Assembly: GCA_029777945.1 (NCBI GenBank)
Contig: JAKORG010000003.1
Span: 62,001-126,000 of the forward strand
Length of the DNA: 64,000 bases
Direction: 5' to 3'
From: Deltaproteobacteria bacterium
GTDB taxonomy: Bacteria; Desulfobacterota; Syntrophorhabdia; Syntrophorhabdales; Syntrophorhabdaceae
Numbering within the stretch: the first letter of the stretch is position 1; every line of letters starts with the position of its first letter. Below are positions 35,230 through 44,756 of the stretch, piece after piece. The notes below the pieces were generated by a model. It saw nothing but the letters and a program-made list of their open reading frames with translations, searched no databases and was not told where the DNA came from. A program made the translations under genes and the position numbers.

Positions 35230-37197
35230 TTATGAAGTCATTGCATTCTCTATATAGATTCTTATGGGTAATACAGTAGTTGGTATACCCTCCCATTGGA
35301 GATGTCTTTGAATCGCATATGCTGTTTCATTGTGAAGGATTTTATGAAAGAGATGTTCTTTCTTGAATACAAGCTTGCCAGTAAATACCATTGATTTTGG
35401 AAATTCTATTACTGTTTCTTTAATAAGCTTTATTGCCTCTTCTACCACATCAGTGCCCATTGCAACCCTATATTCTGCTGGAAAACCATGCCTTCTTGTT
35501 ATGGTTACATATTTCATAAGTTCTTTTTTTCTGGCTTCAACCAAAGCATTTAGCTCTGATATTCCTTTAAACATACCTGAATCTACTACAGCTATAGATA
35601 GAAATATATAATTTTTAAATACATTTGGAAAATATCTTACAACAGAGAGAAGTGTGTGAATACCAAATCCATTGAAACCATTAACAAGAATTATTGCCGT
35701 CATATCTGCCTTTTTAACAGGTTCATTGTTATAAGGGAGTGTGGTGGGCATATCGGTTATTGTCTGTTCAAGATGCGATATTGCATATCTTACCTTTGCA
35801 TAATGTCTTTTTATCATATAACATATGTATATTAAGGCACCCGTTATGAGAATGGTAATCCATCCCCCTTCAAGAAACTTTTCATAGATGGTAATAGAGA
35901 GGATAGTCAAGCAGAGAAAAAAACCAACAATATGAATTATTATATGTCTTGCCCAAGATTTATCTTTTTCTTTGTTTTTTAGAAAAAAAAGAACCATTCC
36001 AAATTGCGAAAGGGAAAAGGTGATAAAGACATTTATGGAATACATTACAATAAGGGCTGAAACTGAACCTTTGGTATAAAATAAAAGGAGGATGGATGAT
36101 ATACCTATGATGAGGATACCATTCTGCATAGTAAGCCTTTCCGAAAAGGATGAGAATCGTCTCGGAAGCCATGAGTCAATGGCCATATTTGCCATTACCC
36201 TGGGGCCATCTATAAATCCTGTTTGAGCGGCTACAATCAGAAGTATACCTTCGCTTAAGATTGTTATAAAAGCAATATAATCACCCTTTGGCCAGCTTTT
36301 GAAAACAACTTCTGCAAGGGTTGTATTTAGTGTCTTGCCCTCAATAGGCCTTACCTCGAAAAGATAATAACAGAAGAGGAGCCCTCCTGCAGTTATGGCA
36401 AGGGATGTGGCCATATAGGCCATAGTCTTTTTTCCTGTCTTTACCTTTGGTTCACGCATGATCTGCATGCCATTTGATACTGCCTCAATTCCTGTATATG
36501 TGCCCGCGCCCATTGAGAACGCCTTTAAAAACAGGGCAAGAATGCCTATCCAGCCAATAGTTGTAATGTCATTTTTAAATGCTAATTCAATCCTTCCTGT
36601 AAGGTGTAATATATCCTTTGTATGTATGCTTATACCATAGCCTATTAGGATGGCATGGGTTATGGCAAAAACAATAAAAATCGGGGTAAGTATGGTTACT
36701 GATTCCCTGACACCCCTCATATTAATAATTATCAAACATATTATTAGGACACTGATAAAAAAAATTTTATAACTATGATATTTTAAAGGCAGATAGCTAA
36801 AAATAGCATCTCCGCATGAGGCAAGGGATACAGCTATGGTAAGGACGTAATCCACAAGAAGGGCAGCGCCTGATAGCACACCAGCACTTTCCCCTATGGT
36901 ATGGGTTGCCACTACATAGCCCCCACCTCCATGGGGAAAATGTTCAATAATGCGGGAATAAGCATAGGATATTATAAATACAGTAATCGCAGTGGCAATG
37001 CCGAGAAAAATAGCAAGGTAACTGTGTGAGCCTATTAGCCTAAAGGCCTCTTCTGGTCCATAAGAGGATGAGGATAATCCGTCTGCACCCAAACCAATCC
37101 ATGCAAGAATTGGTATTAGTGAAAGTTTGTGAAATATAGAGGCATCTTTAATATCCCTTGACGGTCCAATTATGAATTCTTTAAATTTTTTAAACAT
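35230..37197 (-). CDS. APC-superfamily amino acid permease
   Basis: A 655-residue transporter. It has the N-terminal G-L-G-A-D-G-L-S-S-S-S-Y-G-P-E-E-A motif with the unwound first helix, about 12 TM segments to residue 480, and a soluble C-terminal domain of about 150 residues which begins after T-I-T-D-M-P-T-T-L-P and has a V-N-G-F-N-G-F-G motif. It likely imports an amino acid or related solute by proton or sodium coupling; the substrate is unknown. It is encoded between oadB and the glycosyltransferase gene. Confidence 0.88.
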   Translation of the reverse strand: MFKKFKEFIIGPSRDIKDASIFHKLSLIPILAWIGLGADGLSSSSYGPEEAFRLIGSHSYLAIFLGIATAITVFIISYAYSRIIEHFPHGGGGYVVATHTIGESAGVLSGAALLVDYVLTIAVSLASCGDAIFSYLPLKYHSYKIFFISVLIICLIIINMRGVRESVTILTPIFIVFAITHAILIGYGISIHTKDILHLTGRIELAFKNDITTIGWIGILALFLKAFSMGAGTYTGIEAVSNGMQIMREPKVKTGKKTMAYMATSLAITAGGLLFCYYLFEVRPIEGKTLNTTLAEVVFKSWPKGDYIAFITILSEGILLIVAAQTGFIDGPRVMANMAIDSWLPRRFSSFSERLTMQNGILIIGISSILLLFYTKGSVSALIVMYSINVFITFSLSQFGMVLFFLKNKEKDKSWARHIIIHIVGFFLCLTILSITIYEKFLEGGWITILITGALIYICYMIKRHYAKVRYAISHLEQTITDMPTTLPYNNEPVKKADMTAIILVNGFNGFGIHTLLSVVRYFPNVFKNYIFLSIAVVDSGMFKGISELNALVEARKKELMKYVTITRRHGFPAEYRVAMGTDVVEEAIKLIKETVIEFPKSMVFTGKLVFKKEHLFHKILHNETAYAIQRHLQWEGIPTTVLPIRIYIENAMTS

Positions 37198-37286
37198 AAA
37201 ACAATATATTACAAAATAAGCCAGAGACTTTCAATAGTAAAAAAAGCCTTATTTTTAGCTTATTAGATACAATGAAGGGTTGTTTA

Positions 37287-38426
37287 TTATATCACCCCCA
37301 TACCCTTAAGCACTGACAGCATCACTGCCGCTGCCATAACAGAGCCAACCTGTCCTCCTGCATTGGCACCCATGGCATGCATAAGGAGATAATTTTTCTT
37401 ATTGTATTTCTGACCTTCTTTCTGAACAACGCGTGCTGACATGGGAAATGCTGAAATCCCTGCAGCACCTATTAATGGATTAATCTTACCGCCTGTTATG
37501 AGATACAGGATTTTTCCAAATAGCACACCACATACAGTATCAAGGCATATGGCAATTAAACCTAAGGCAAGGACAATGATGGTTGTGGGCTGGACGAAGA
37601 CTTTTCCGTCCATTGTTGCCCCTATTGATATACCAAGCAATAGGGTTACAATGTTTGCAATCTCGTTCTGGGATGCCTTTGTAAGTCTTTCCACAACCCC
37701 TGACTCCCTCATGAGATTACCTAACATTATGGTGGCAAGGAGTGGTAATCCCTTAGGTGCAATAAGCCCACCTACTATTGTAATCACTATGGGGAAGAGG
37801 AGTTTTGTTGTCTTTGATACTGTTCTTTTATGTGTCTTCATGATTGTTTCTCTCTCTTTTTTTGTGGTTAACATCTTCATAATGGGTGGCTGAAGGACAG
37901 GCACAAGTGACATATAAGAGTAGGCTGCTACAGAACAGGGACCTAAAAGACTCTGTGCATACTGAGATGCCACATATATAACCGTAGGGCCATCACAGGC
38001 ACCTATAATCCCTATTGTTACTGCCTCATTGTATTTGAACCCTAAAGCAAGGGCAAGGAGCAAGGTGAGAAATATACCAAACTGTCCTGCTGCACCAAGA
38101 AGGAATGTATAGGGATTTTCAAGAACAGGTGTAAAATCCGTCATGGCACCTATACCTATAAAAATAAATAGGGGAAATAACTCTGTAATAACACCTGCAT
38201 CATATATGGTTCTTAAGAATCCTTCCTTTTCCATAAGTCCTGCAAGGGGGATGTTTACTATAATACAACCAAATCCAATAGGAACAAGAAGAAGTGGTTC
38301 AAAATCCTTTTTTATACCAAGATATAAAAGTAGACACCCTATTGCCATCATTACTGGATTAGACCAGTGTAGATTTAAAAAACCTGCAATAAGTCCGTTT
38401 AGTCCGCTAAGTATCCCTTCAACCAT
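37287..38426 (-). CDS. Na+-translocating decarboxylase beta subunit
   Basis: The membrane subunit of sodium-pumping biotin decarboxylases (OadB, MmdB or GcdB). The 379-residue protein has L-G-I-K-K-D-F-E-P-L-L-L-V-P-I-G-F-G, G-A-M-T-D-F-T-P, G-I-I-G-A-C-D-G-P-T, D-G-K-V-F-V-Q-P-T and N-P-L-I-G-A-A-G-I-S-A-F-P-M-S-A-R. The key sodium-binding aspartate region (D-G-P-T) is present. It lies 15 bases downstream of an oadG-like gene. The carboxyltransferase and biotin carrier subunits are not in the window, so the acid substrate is unknown; oxaloacetate, methylmalonyl-CoA and glutaconyl-CoA are all possible. Confidence 0.92.
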   Translation of the reverse strand: MVEGILSGLNGLIAGFLNLHWSNPVMMAIGCLLLYLGIKKDFEPLLLVPIGFGCIIVNIPLAGLMEKEGFLRTIYDAGVITELFPLFIFIGIGAMTDFTPVLENPYTFLLGAAGQFGIFLTLLLALALGFKYNEAVTIGIIGACDGPTVIYVASQYAQSLLGPCSVAAYSYMSLVPVLQPPIMKMLTTKKERETIMKTHKRTVSKTTKLLFPIVITIVGGLIAPKGLPLLATIMLGNLMRESGVVERLTKASQNEIANIVTLLLGISIGATMDGKVFVQPTTIIVLALGLIAICLDTVCGVLFGKILYLITGGKINPLIGAAGISAFPMSARVVQKEGQKYNKKNYLLMHAMGANAGGQVGSVMAAAVMLSVLKGMGVI

Positions 38427-38441
38427 CTTAAGTATCCTCCT

Positions 38442-38585
38442 TTAATCTTTCTTTTCTTCATCGGGATTGTAAGGAAAAACCTTTTTGAGAAGTGCCATAA
38501 TGACACTGAGTAGCATAAGTGTTAATAATGTGCCACCCATACCTACAACGAGCATGGTTAATCCAAAGGTCCATCGGTCCATCAT
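38442..38585 (-). CDS. Small OadG-like gamma subunit
   Basis: A short gene of 47 codons with an excellent ribosome binding site (AAGGAGG). The product has a single TM helix (T-M-L-V-V-G-M-G-G-T-L-L-T-L-M-L-L) followed by a charged tail (P-D-E-E-K-K-D), the layout of the OadG gamma subunit that anchors sodium-pumping decarboxylases. It directly precedes the beta subunit gene. The call rests on size, topology and position. Confidence 0.75.
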   Translation of the reverse strand: MMDRWTFGLTMLVVGMGGTLLTLMLLSVIMALLKKVFPYNPDEEKKD

Positions 38586-38672
38586 GGTAAACCTCCTTCT
38601 TTCCTTATTTATGAATAAAGATTTGACAAAAATAGAAAAAGGGATAATAATTTAAAAATATGCTAATTTTCT

Positions 38673-39446
38673 CTATCTAATATCCCAACTGTCAATTTTA
38701 AAAGGATTATTCAAATTTTTATATTCAGTTGATAAGCTCGGCTCAACTTTTTTAACTCCCTTTATTTTTAATAATATCTTTCCTGCCACTATTACTACAA
38801 TTGCAAAGGCACCTTGTAAGAGATAGCTAATTATATGGCTTGGCTGGAATAATTTTATAACGTATGGGTCACTTATTATCATTTCTCCACCGACCCTGCC
38901 AAGTATAGCCGCCCCTATATATATTAAAAATGGGAATCTATCTATAAGTTTTGAAAGTAAATTACTTGTAAAGACAACGAATGGTATACTCAAACCAAGA
39001 CCAAATATTAGAAGGAATAGATTACCCTGAGATGCCCCGGCTACTGCAAGGACATTATCAGTACTCATTATAAGGTCTGCAAAAATAATAGTAATTACAG
39101 CCTGTTTTAAAGTTTTTACATCTTTTTTAAAGTTTTCTTCAGGAGCTCCTTCTACAAAGAGCTTGATGCCAATCCATAATATGAATAATCCACCAATAAA
39201 TCTTACAAAACTTATGGAAAGCAGTTTGGCAGCAAAAAAAGTGAGTATTATCCTCAAAACCGCAGCCCCTCCAGCGCCTATCATAATTCCATTTTTTCTT
39301 TGTTTCTTTGGTAATGAACGAACTGCCATGGCAATTACTACTGCATTATCACCCGCTAAAAGTATATCGATGAGAATAATACTTAAAAAAGATACAACAA
39401 AATTCCAGCTAAAACTTATATTGCCCATTAAACTCACTATGTCCAT
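38673..39446 (-). CDS. TerC-family integral membrane protein
   Basis: A 257-residue protein with about seven TM helices. TerC signatures: I-D-I-L-L-A-G-D-N-A-V-V-I-A and D-L-I-M-S-T-D-N-V-L-A-V-A-G-A, each with the paired acidic residue and asparagine that bind metal. TerC/YjbE-like proteins export manganese or protect metal-loaded exoenzymes. The start has GGAGG upstream. A pair of direct repeats lies in its promoter region at 39520-39553. Metal specificity is inferred from the family. Confidence 0.9.
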   Translation of the reverse strand: MDIVSLMGNISFSWNFVVSFLSIILIDILLAGDNAVVIAMAVRSLPKKQRKNGIMIGAGGAAVLRIILTFFAAKLLSISFVRFIGGLFILWIGIKLFVEGAPEENFKKDVKTLKQAVITIIFADLIMSTDNVLAVAGASQGNLFLLIFGLGLSIPFVVFTSNLLSKLIDRFPFLIYIGAAILGRVGGEMIISDPYVIKLFQPSHIISYLLQGAFAIVVIVAGKILLKIKGVKKVEPSLSTEYKNLNNPFKIDSWDIR

Positions 39447-39519
39447 TTAAATCCTCCTGAAGTAAATCTTTTGAAGTTAATTTAGACTATTAATGCAGTG
39501 CTAAACAATCGGGATGTTA

Positions 39520-39553
39520 CTGATTTTCAATCATACTTTGCCTGATTTTCAAT
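39520..39553. repeat. 12-base direct repeats spaced by two helical turns
   Basis: CTGATTTTCAAT occurs at 39520-39531 and again at 39542-39553, a 22-base period, so both copies face the same side of DNA. They lie between the response regulator gene and terC, about 75-110 bases upstream of terC's start. This is the layout of tandem activator sites. The binding protein is unknown. Confidence 0.5.
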
Positions 39554-39593
39554 TGGTAAAAATATGAGATGATAATTATAAAATTACTTGAGA

Positions 39594-40244
39594 TTAATCT
39601 ATAGAGGTAAGCCCTTCACGTATTGCATATTTAGTGAGCTCTGCAATACTATGTATATTTAACTTATCCATAATTTGTTGACGATGAGTATCAACAGTTT
39701 TTATGCTTATATTAAGTATTGAGGCAATCTCTTTTGTTGATTTACCCTCTGCAATAAGCTGAAGCACCTCTCTTTCCCTTGATGTCAATATGGAGAAAAC
39801 TGATGGTTTGTTTTCCGGCAATTTATGAACATATTCTTTTAAAACAACATCTGTAATTTTTGGGCTCAGATAAGGTTGTCCAGTTAAAACAGTATTAATT
39901 GCAACAGTAAGTTCTTCAAAGGCACTGTCCTTTAAAAGATAACCGGAGGCGCCTGCTTTTAGCATTTCTATAACAAACCTTTTGTCTGAATGCATAGAAA
40001 GGGCAATCACTTTTACCCCTTTTGTTTCTTCCATAATCTTTCTTGTTGCATCTACACCGTTTAAATCTGGCATCCCTATATCCATGATAACGATATCGGG
40101 TAGAAATTGCTTTGCCAATTTTACAGTTGTAATCCCATTAGAAGCCTCTGCGACAACTTTCATGTTTGGTTGTCTTTCGATCAATGCCCTTAAGCCATCT
40201 CTCACTATTTTGTGGTCATCCGCTATGATAAGTTTTATTATCAT
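39594..40244 (-). CDS. NarL/FixJ-family response regulator
   Basis: A 216-residue regulator. The receiver domain has A-D-D-H-K at the start, the phosphoacceptor aspartate in I-V-I-M-D-I-G-M-P and a lysine in Y-L-L-K-D. The C-terminal LuxR helix-turn-helix is L-T-S-R-E-R-E-V-L-Q-L-I-A-E-G-K-S-T-K-E-I-A-x-x-L-N-I-S-x-K-T-V. It follows the sensor kinase gene by 14 bases and is its cognate regulator. Targets may include the DASS transporter or terC; neither is shown. Confidence 0.93.
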   Translation of the reverse strand: MIIKLIIADDHKIVRDGLRALIERQPNMKVVAEASNGITTVKLAKQFLPDIVIMDIGMPDLNGVDATRKIMEETKGVKVIALSMHSDKRFVIEMLKAGASGYLLKDSAFEELTVAINTVLTGQPYLSPKITDVVLKEYVHKLPENKPSVFSILTSREREVLQLIAEGKSTKEIASILNISIKTVDTHRQQIMDKLNIHSIAELTKYAIREGLTSID

Positions 40245-40258
40245 CTACTTTTTTCACC

Positions 40259-41869
40259 TCATTTTTTTGAAGGTGCGATAAGGACAATTCTCGTGCCCTT
40301 GCCTTGTTGTGACCGGATTTCCATTTGACCTCCAAGGTGACGTAAACGCTCACGAATACTAAATAATCCAAAACCTTTATTTTCATCCATATAAAATTTC
40401 ATTTTTGAGGCATTAAAACCAACCCCATCATCAGCAACATGGATTGAAATATTAGAATTCATCTTCCTAAGTGTAATCTTTATTTTTTTTGCCTTTGCAT
40501 GTTTTATTACATTTACAAGAAGCTCACGAACAGCGGTAAAAAGAAAAATCTTTATCTCTTCTGACACTTCTTTTGTTTGTCCGTCATCCTCAAATTCAAA
40601 TTCTACCTTATGCTGTCTTTGAATTTGTTCTCCGAGCCATTCAATGGCTGCCATAAGACCTAATTCATAAAGAACAGGAGGGCTCAATTCAAATGTAAGG
40701 GTTCTTGTGTGTATAATTGCCTGTTCAATATAATCTCTTATCTCTTTAAGCTCGTTTTTTTGTGTATCTAAAGTGCTAAATTCTATTAGTTCACTTAGTT
40801 TTATTTTTGAGACTGCAAGAAATTGGCCTATATAATCATGAAGCATAGTGGCAATACGCCTCCTTTCACTTTCCTCTGCAAGTGAAAGATCTGAAGCCAG
40901 AGAACGTAGCTGTCTTTGATATAAAAGGATCTTTTCTTCAGCCTTTTTCTGTTCAGTAATATCTTCTACTGTTCCTTCATAATATAAGGTTTTTCCATCT
41001 GCGTCCTTTATGGCTTTTGCATTTTCTCTTATATAAATTTTTGATTTATCTTTTCGGACCCAGCATGCTTCAAATCCCCTTGCCCTTCCTTCCCTTTCAA
41101 GGCGTTTTATGAATCTTTTTTTTAGATATGTGGGTTCATAATCATCTTTTTTAGACCTTCTTTTTTTATTACCATCTATAGAATCAATTCCGAGCATCTT
41201 TTTTAGAGCAGGATTTGCAATCAATATTCGACCGTCAGGGTCAACCCTGTAAATCCCTATAGATGAATTATCAAAAAGGTTCTTATATCTTTCAGCAGCC
41301 TTCCATAACATCTTCTCTATACGCTTTCTTCTGTTGAGCTCCAAGGTAAGTCGTTCGTTTATTTGCATTAATTCTTTTGTTCTTTCTTGCACCATTGATT
41401 CAAGTTCATCTTTTGTTTTCTGGAGAGCCTCCTCCATCTTTTTTCTTTCTGTAATATCATTATTTATCTCCATAATTGCAATGGGTTTGCCTTCCTCACC
41501 CCGTCTAACAACCCATCGACTATCCACTATAATTTTTGTCCCATCTTTTTTTGTATGTATTAGTTCTCCCTTCCATCTACCATTATGAAGAAGACCCTCG
41601 TTTATTTTTTCAAATAATTCCGGGAATTCTGTTTTGAGAAGTTCATGAGATATTTTTCCTTCTACCTCACCTTTAGTCCATCCATACATTTCTTCTGCGC
41701 CATGATTCCAAAAAACTATCTTTCCATCTAGCCCTCTTATTATAATTGCATGATTGGCAACATCTATTAGTTCAGTTAATTCTTTTAATTTTTTGGTCTG
41801 GTCTTCAATTTCTCTTTTAATGGATTTTATTTTTGTTATATTTATACGCATAATTGTATTATTCATCAT
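40259..41869 (-). CDS. PAS-containing sensor histidine kinase (NarX/DegS-like HisKA_3 type)
   Basis: A 536-residue cytoplasmic kinase. Two PAS domains are at about residues 35-150 and 210-325, with a coiled coil between them. HisKA_3 follows with the phosphoacceptor histidine in M-L-H-D-Y-I-G-Q-F-L-A. The ATPase domain has L-L-V-N-V-I-K-H-A, D-D-G-V-G-F and G-F-G-L-F-S-I-R-E-R-L. No TM segments, so it senses an internal signal. Start at 41869 lacks a clear ribosome binding site. It lies between its regulator and an anion transporter gene, suggesting control of carboxylate uptake. Confidence 0.92.
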   Translation of the reverse strand: MMNNTIMRINITKIKSIKREIEDQTKKLKELTELIDVANHAIIIRGLDGKIVFWNHGAEEMYGWTKGEVEGKISHELLKTEFPELFEKINEGLLHNGRWKGELIHTKKDGTKIIVDSRWVVRRGEEGKPIAIMEINNDITERKKMEEALQKTKDELESMVQERTKELMQINERLTLELNRRKRIEKMLWKAAERYKNLFDNSSIGIYRVDPDGRILIANPALKKMLGIDSIDGNKKRRSKKDDYEPTYLKKRFIKRLEREGRARGFEACWVRKDKSKIYIRENAKAIKDADGKTLYYEGTVEDITEQKKAEEKILLYQRQLRSLASDLSLAEESERRRIATMLHDYIGQFLAVSKIKLSELIEFSTLDTQKNELKEIRDYIEQAIIHTRTLTFELSPPVLYELGLMAAIEWLGEQIQRQHKVEFEFEDDGQTKEVSEEIKIFLFTAVRELLVNVIKHAKAKKIKITLRKMNSNISIHVADDGVGFNASKMKFYMDENKGFGLFSIRERLRHLGGQMEIRSQQGKGTRIVLIAPSKK

Positions 41870-41889
41870 AAAAATTATGCAAAATAATT

Positions 41890-43458
41890 TTATGCAAGCC
41901 CCACTATAGGAAGTAAAACCCTAAGGCCAACCCATAAGAGAAGACCTCCTAAAATATCGAACCAGATACCTGCACGGATCATTTTCGTAATGGGGATCAT
42001 GCCTGACCCATAAACAATGGCATTCGGCGGTGTTGATACAGGCAGCATAAACCCCCAGCTTGCACCCAACGTTGCTCCAATTGCAGGGGGAACAGGATTG
42101 ACTCCAGCAGCAATCGAAAGGGATATCATAACAGGGACCACCATGTTGGCAGAAGCTGTGTTCGATGTAGCTTCACTCACAAGGATTGATATGAAGATCG
42201 CTGCAAAGGTAATGCCCCAGACTGAGGTTGCTCCACTTAAAGTTAGAAGGCCCTTGCCAACTGCCTCAGCAAGCTTTGTATCAAACATGAGATTGCCGAG
42301 ACTAATACCACCACCAAAAAGAAGCAGGGTTCCCCAATCAATCTTTGTGACCTGTTTCCAGGATATGGTAAACTCCCGTTCCTTCCAGTTCACAGGGAGT
42401 ATAAAGAGAAGACCAGCACCTATAAGGGCTGCAACTGCCTCTGGTATCCGGTCACTATAAAATTTTGATGGAGGCGCTGTGGTTCCATATATTATTGCAA
42501 GAAAACCTGGTATGATCCAGAGTACAACAGTTACGAGAAATGCGAAGAGGGCATTTTTTTGTCCCCTTGTCCACCCTCCAAGCTTTTCCTTCTCTCTCTT
42601 CACATATTCGTGGCTCCCTTCCACATGGGTTATCTCAGGTTTGTGGAGGAAATACATAATGGCAAATAGGAGAATAAACATGAGTATCAAAATCGGGATA
42701 GCAAATAGCATCCATTGAAAAAAAGGTATCTTTACCTTGCAGAATCTCTCAATCATGGCAATACCAATAAGGTTTGGAGGGGTGCCTACAGGGGTTCCAA
42801 TGCCACCTGCTGATGCAGCATAAGCAACCATTAACATCATACCAGTTGCATATCTGAGACGTGTTGGGTCAATGTCTTTGCCTATTTTTTCTGAAATAAT
42901 GTCCGCCATGGCATAAATGATACCGAGGCCGATGGGGTACATCATAGCTGTTGCGGCTGTGTTGCTGATCCACATGGAGATGAATGCCGCTATTGCACCA
43001 TAAGCAAAGAGGATTTTTGCTGTACTATTTCCCACCCAGCCTATTGACATGATACCATAGGCAAATCGTTTATCAAGACCGTGAATTGCCATGGCCTCAG
43101 CAAGAATAAAACTCCCCAGAAATAGGTATATGGTGGGATCTGCGAAGGGCGCAAAGGCGACCTTTGCGCTTGCCACATCGAAGATAACGCAAAGGACAGC
43201 TCCTAATAGAGCACTTATTGGGATAGGAATGGGTTCAGTAATCCACCATACAACAATCCACCCGATAATTCCTGCGAGCACGTGTGCTTTGTATGAAATT
43301 GTAGGCATGGGAATTAACCAAAGGATGATTGCCGCTAATGGGCCAAGAAAGAGGCCGAGTGTATTGCGCCAGCGTTCAAAGCGCTCCTCTTGAGGTGACA
43401 ATGTTTCTTTAACCTCAGCAAATGTCTTATAGGTTCTACGTTCCTCTTTTTCAACCAT
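41890..43458 (-). CDS. DASS-family (SLC13) Na+/anion symporter
   Basis: A 522-residue membrane transporter with about 12 segments. The two sodium/substrate motifs are present: I-S-N-T-A-A-T-A-M-M-Y-P-I and S-E-A-T-S-N-T-A-S-A-N-M-V-V-P-V, along with T-E-P-I-P-I-P-I-S-A near the start. DASS proteins import di- or tricarboxylates, or sulfate, with sodium. The strong ribosome binding site is AAGGAGGG. The two-component genes follow downstream in the same direction. Substrate undecided. Confidence 0.92.
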   Translation of the reverse strand: MVEKEERRTYKTFAEVKETLSPQEERFERWRNTLGLFLGPLAAIILWLIPMPTISYKAHVLAGIIGWIVVWWITEPIPIPISALLGAVLCVIFDVASAKVAFAPFADPTIYLFLGSFILAEAMAIHGLDKRFAYGIMSIGWVGNSTAKILFAYGAIAAFISMWISNTAATAMMYPIGLGIIYAMADIISEKIGKDIDPTRLRYATGMMLMVAYAASAGGIGTPVGTPPNLIGIAMIERFCKVKIPFFQWMLFAIPILILMFILLFAIMYFLHKPEITHVEGSHEYVKREKEKLGGWTRGQKNALFAFLVTVVLWIIPGFLAIIYGTTAPPSKFYSDRIPEAVAALIGAGLLFILPVNWKEREFTISWKQVTKIDWGTLLLFGGGISLGNLMFDTKLAEAVGKGLLTLSGATSVWGITFAAIFISILVSEATSNTASANMVVPVMISLSIAAGVNPVPPAIGATLGASWGFMLPVSTPPNAIVYGSGMIPITKMIRAGIWFDILGGLLLWVGLRVLLPIVGLA

Positions 43459-43576
43459 AATAACCCTCCTTTTTTATATTTAATAAAAAATCATGTATTT
43501 ATTCCTCCTTAAGTAAAGATTTTTACAAAGATAACAACTATTTATTATAAAGAATGCAAAGACAATAAAGTCTGAT

Positions 43577-43616
43577 GAAAAAAAATTATAGAGATGTTTC
43601 GGCTTTAAAAACATCT
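43577..43616 (-). terminator. Rho-independent terminator after the hypothetical gene
   Basis: On the minus strand AGATGTTT and AAACATCT form an 8-base-pair stem with a 9-base loop (43592-43616), followed within a few bases by a run of eight T (43578-43585). It is placed just after the gene ending at 43672. Confidence 0.6.
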
Positions 43617-43671
43617 TTGGCTTCATAGAAGTAAAAGTTCAAACCCCAATTTTAAATCATAGGTAATTTCT

Positions 43672-44307
43672 TTATGATGAATACATGCGCTTATGATGAC
43701 CATTTTTAATCCATATAGCAATTTTCTTTGGTTCATTGATTCTAAAAACTTCTTCTTTTGTATCAAATATGGGTTTCATGTTAATAACATTTGTCAGATA
43801 TACAATGTATTTTTTTTCCTTTTTTTCTAAATATTTAGGGTTTAGCTCAACTATTGCAGCACCCATACCAAGTGGACCTCCATGCTTACCGCCCTTTGCC
43901 ATATAGAAGAAAACAGTCTCTCCAGGTTTACTGAGCGCCTCAATCTTCTTTTGAATTTCTTCCTGAGTTAATATGGGGATATCCCATATGAATGGGTTCT
44001 TTTCTTCCAATGTAACCTTATTGGACTTCTGGTTAAATAGCCCTTCATAAATTATCAGTTCTGGATGTTTGTCCAGAGATCTATAGTTTTGAACCTCCAC
44101 ACCTTTTGCTAATGCCTCTGAATTATCAAAAATTCTGATATGGAAAAGTTTTTCTTCCAAATCATCATTTACCTTTACCATTCTAAGCAGTGCTACAATA
44201 TCTGGGTCTATCTTTTTTTCAGTGGCAATATAATTTTGTATAACTCCTGATAATTCTTCAGGTTTTGAAAGTTTTACCTTTTTTTCGGTATTTTTTTTCC
44301 AAAACAT
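43672..44307 (-). CDS. Hypothetical protein
   Basis: A 211-residue soluble protein I do not recognise. It begins basic (K-K-N-T-E-K-K-V-K-L), has a predicted mixed alpha/beta body with M-A-K-G-G-K-H-G-G-P-L-G-M-G-A-A-I-V-E in the middle, and ends basic. No signal or TM segment. A good ribosome binding site (AAGGAGGG) and a terminator just downstream show a monocistronic real gene. Function unknown. Confidence 0.75.
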   Translation of the reverse strand: MFWKKNTEKKVKLSKPEELSGVIQNYIATEKKIDPDIVALLRMVKVNDDLEEKLFHIRIFDNSEALAKGVEVQNYRSLDKHPELIIYEGLFNQKSNKVTLEEKNPFIWDIPILTQEEIQKKIEALSKPGETVFFYMAKGGKHGGPLGMGAAIVELNPKYLEKKEKKYIVYLTNVINMKPIFDTKEEVFRINEPKKIAIWIKNGHHKRMYSS

Positions 44308-44380
44308 TTTTCCCTCCTTATAAAGATAAATTGTAGAGATAAATTTTTAATTATTTAAAATAAAGAAGGGGAAAAATATT

Positions 44381-44689
44381 CTAACAGCGTAGGGGGTGAT
44401 TTAATTGGGAGAAAGTTTTTGTGATAGAGAAAACAAAAACAAATAATTTTTCAAAAGCAAAAAAACCTTGTTTTATCTTTGGTGCAATCTTTGCTAAAGC
44501 AAGTTTACTAAAATTTTTATTACATATTTCACTAATAGCACATTCTTTATCATTATCGTCGTTTGTGTATGATAATAGATTCTGTTTAAAGCCTTCATAT
44601 TTTGAATAAATTATTAAAGCTGATAACAAAGGGATAAAAATTGAAAAGTAAATAATAAAAAAGATTTTAATCTTTTTAGAAATTTTCAT
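44381..44689 (-). CDS. Hypothetical small membrane-anchored protein
   Basis: A possible 102-residue protein with one N-terminal hydrophobic helix (I-F-F-I-I-Y-F-S-I-F-I-P-L-L-S-A) after a lysine-rich start, then a mostly polar part with two cysteines. No convincing ribosome binding site, so reality is uncertain. It borders the insertion-sequence remnant. Confidence 0.4.
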   Translation of the reverse strand: MKISKKIKIFFIIYFSIFIPLLSALIIYSKYEGFKQNLLSYTNDDNDKECAISEICNKNFSKLALAKIAPKIKQGFFAFEKLFVFVFSITKTFSQLNHPLRC

Positions 44690-44756
44690 TGCAAAGCAAC
44701 TTTATTTATCTTTTTTATATCTTTTGGTTGGTTTTGTCAATAAAATTTTTATGTTT

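Noticed and set aside
38143-38445. A plus-strand frame across the oadB start
   Set aside because: Antisense shadow of oadB with no ribosome binding site.
39447-39593. A yybP-ykoY manganese riboswitch before terC
   Set aside because: The expected GGGGAGUA motif and three-way junction are not seen; only the direct repeats stand out.
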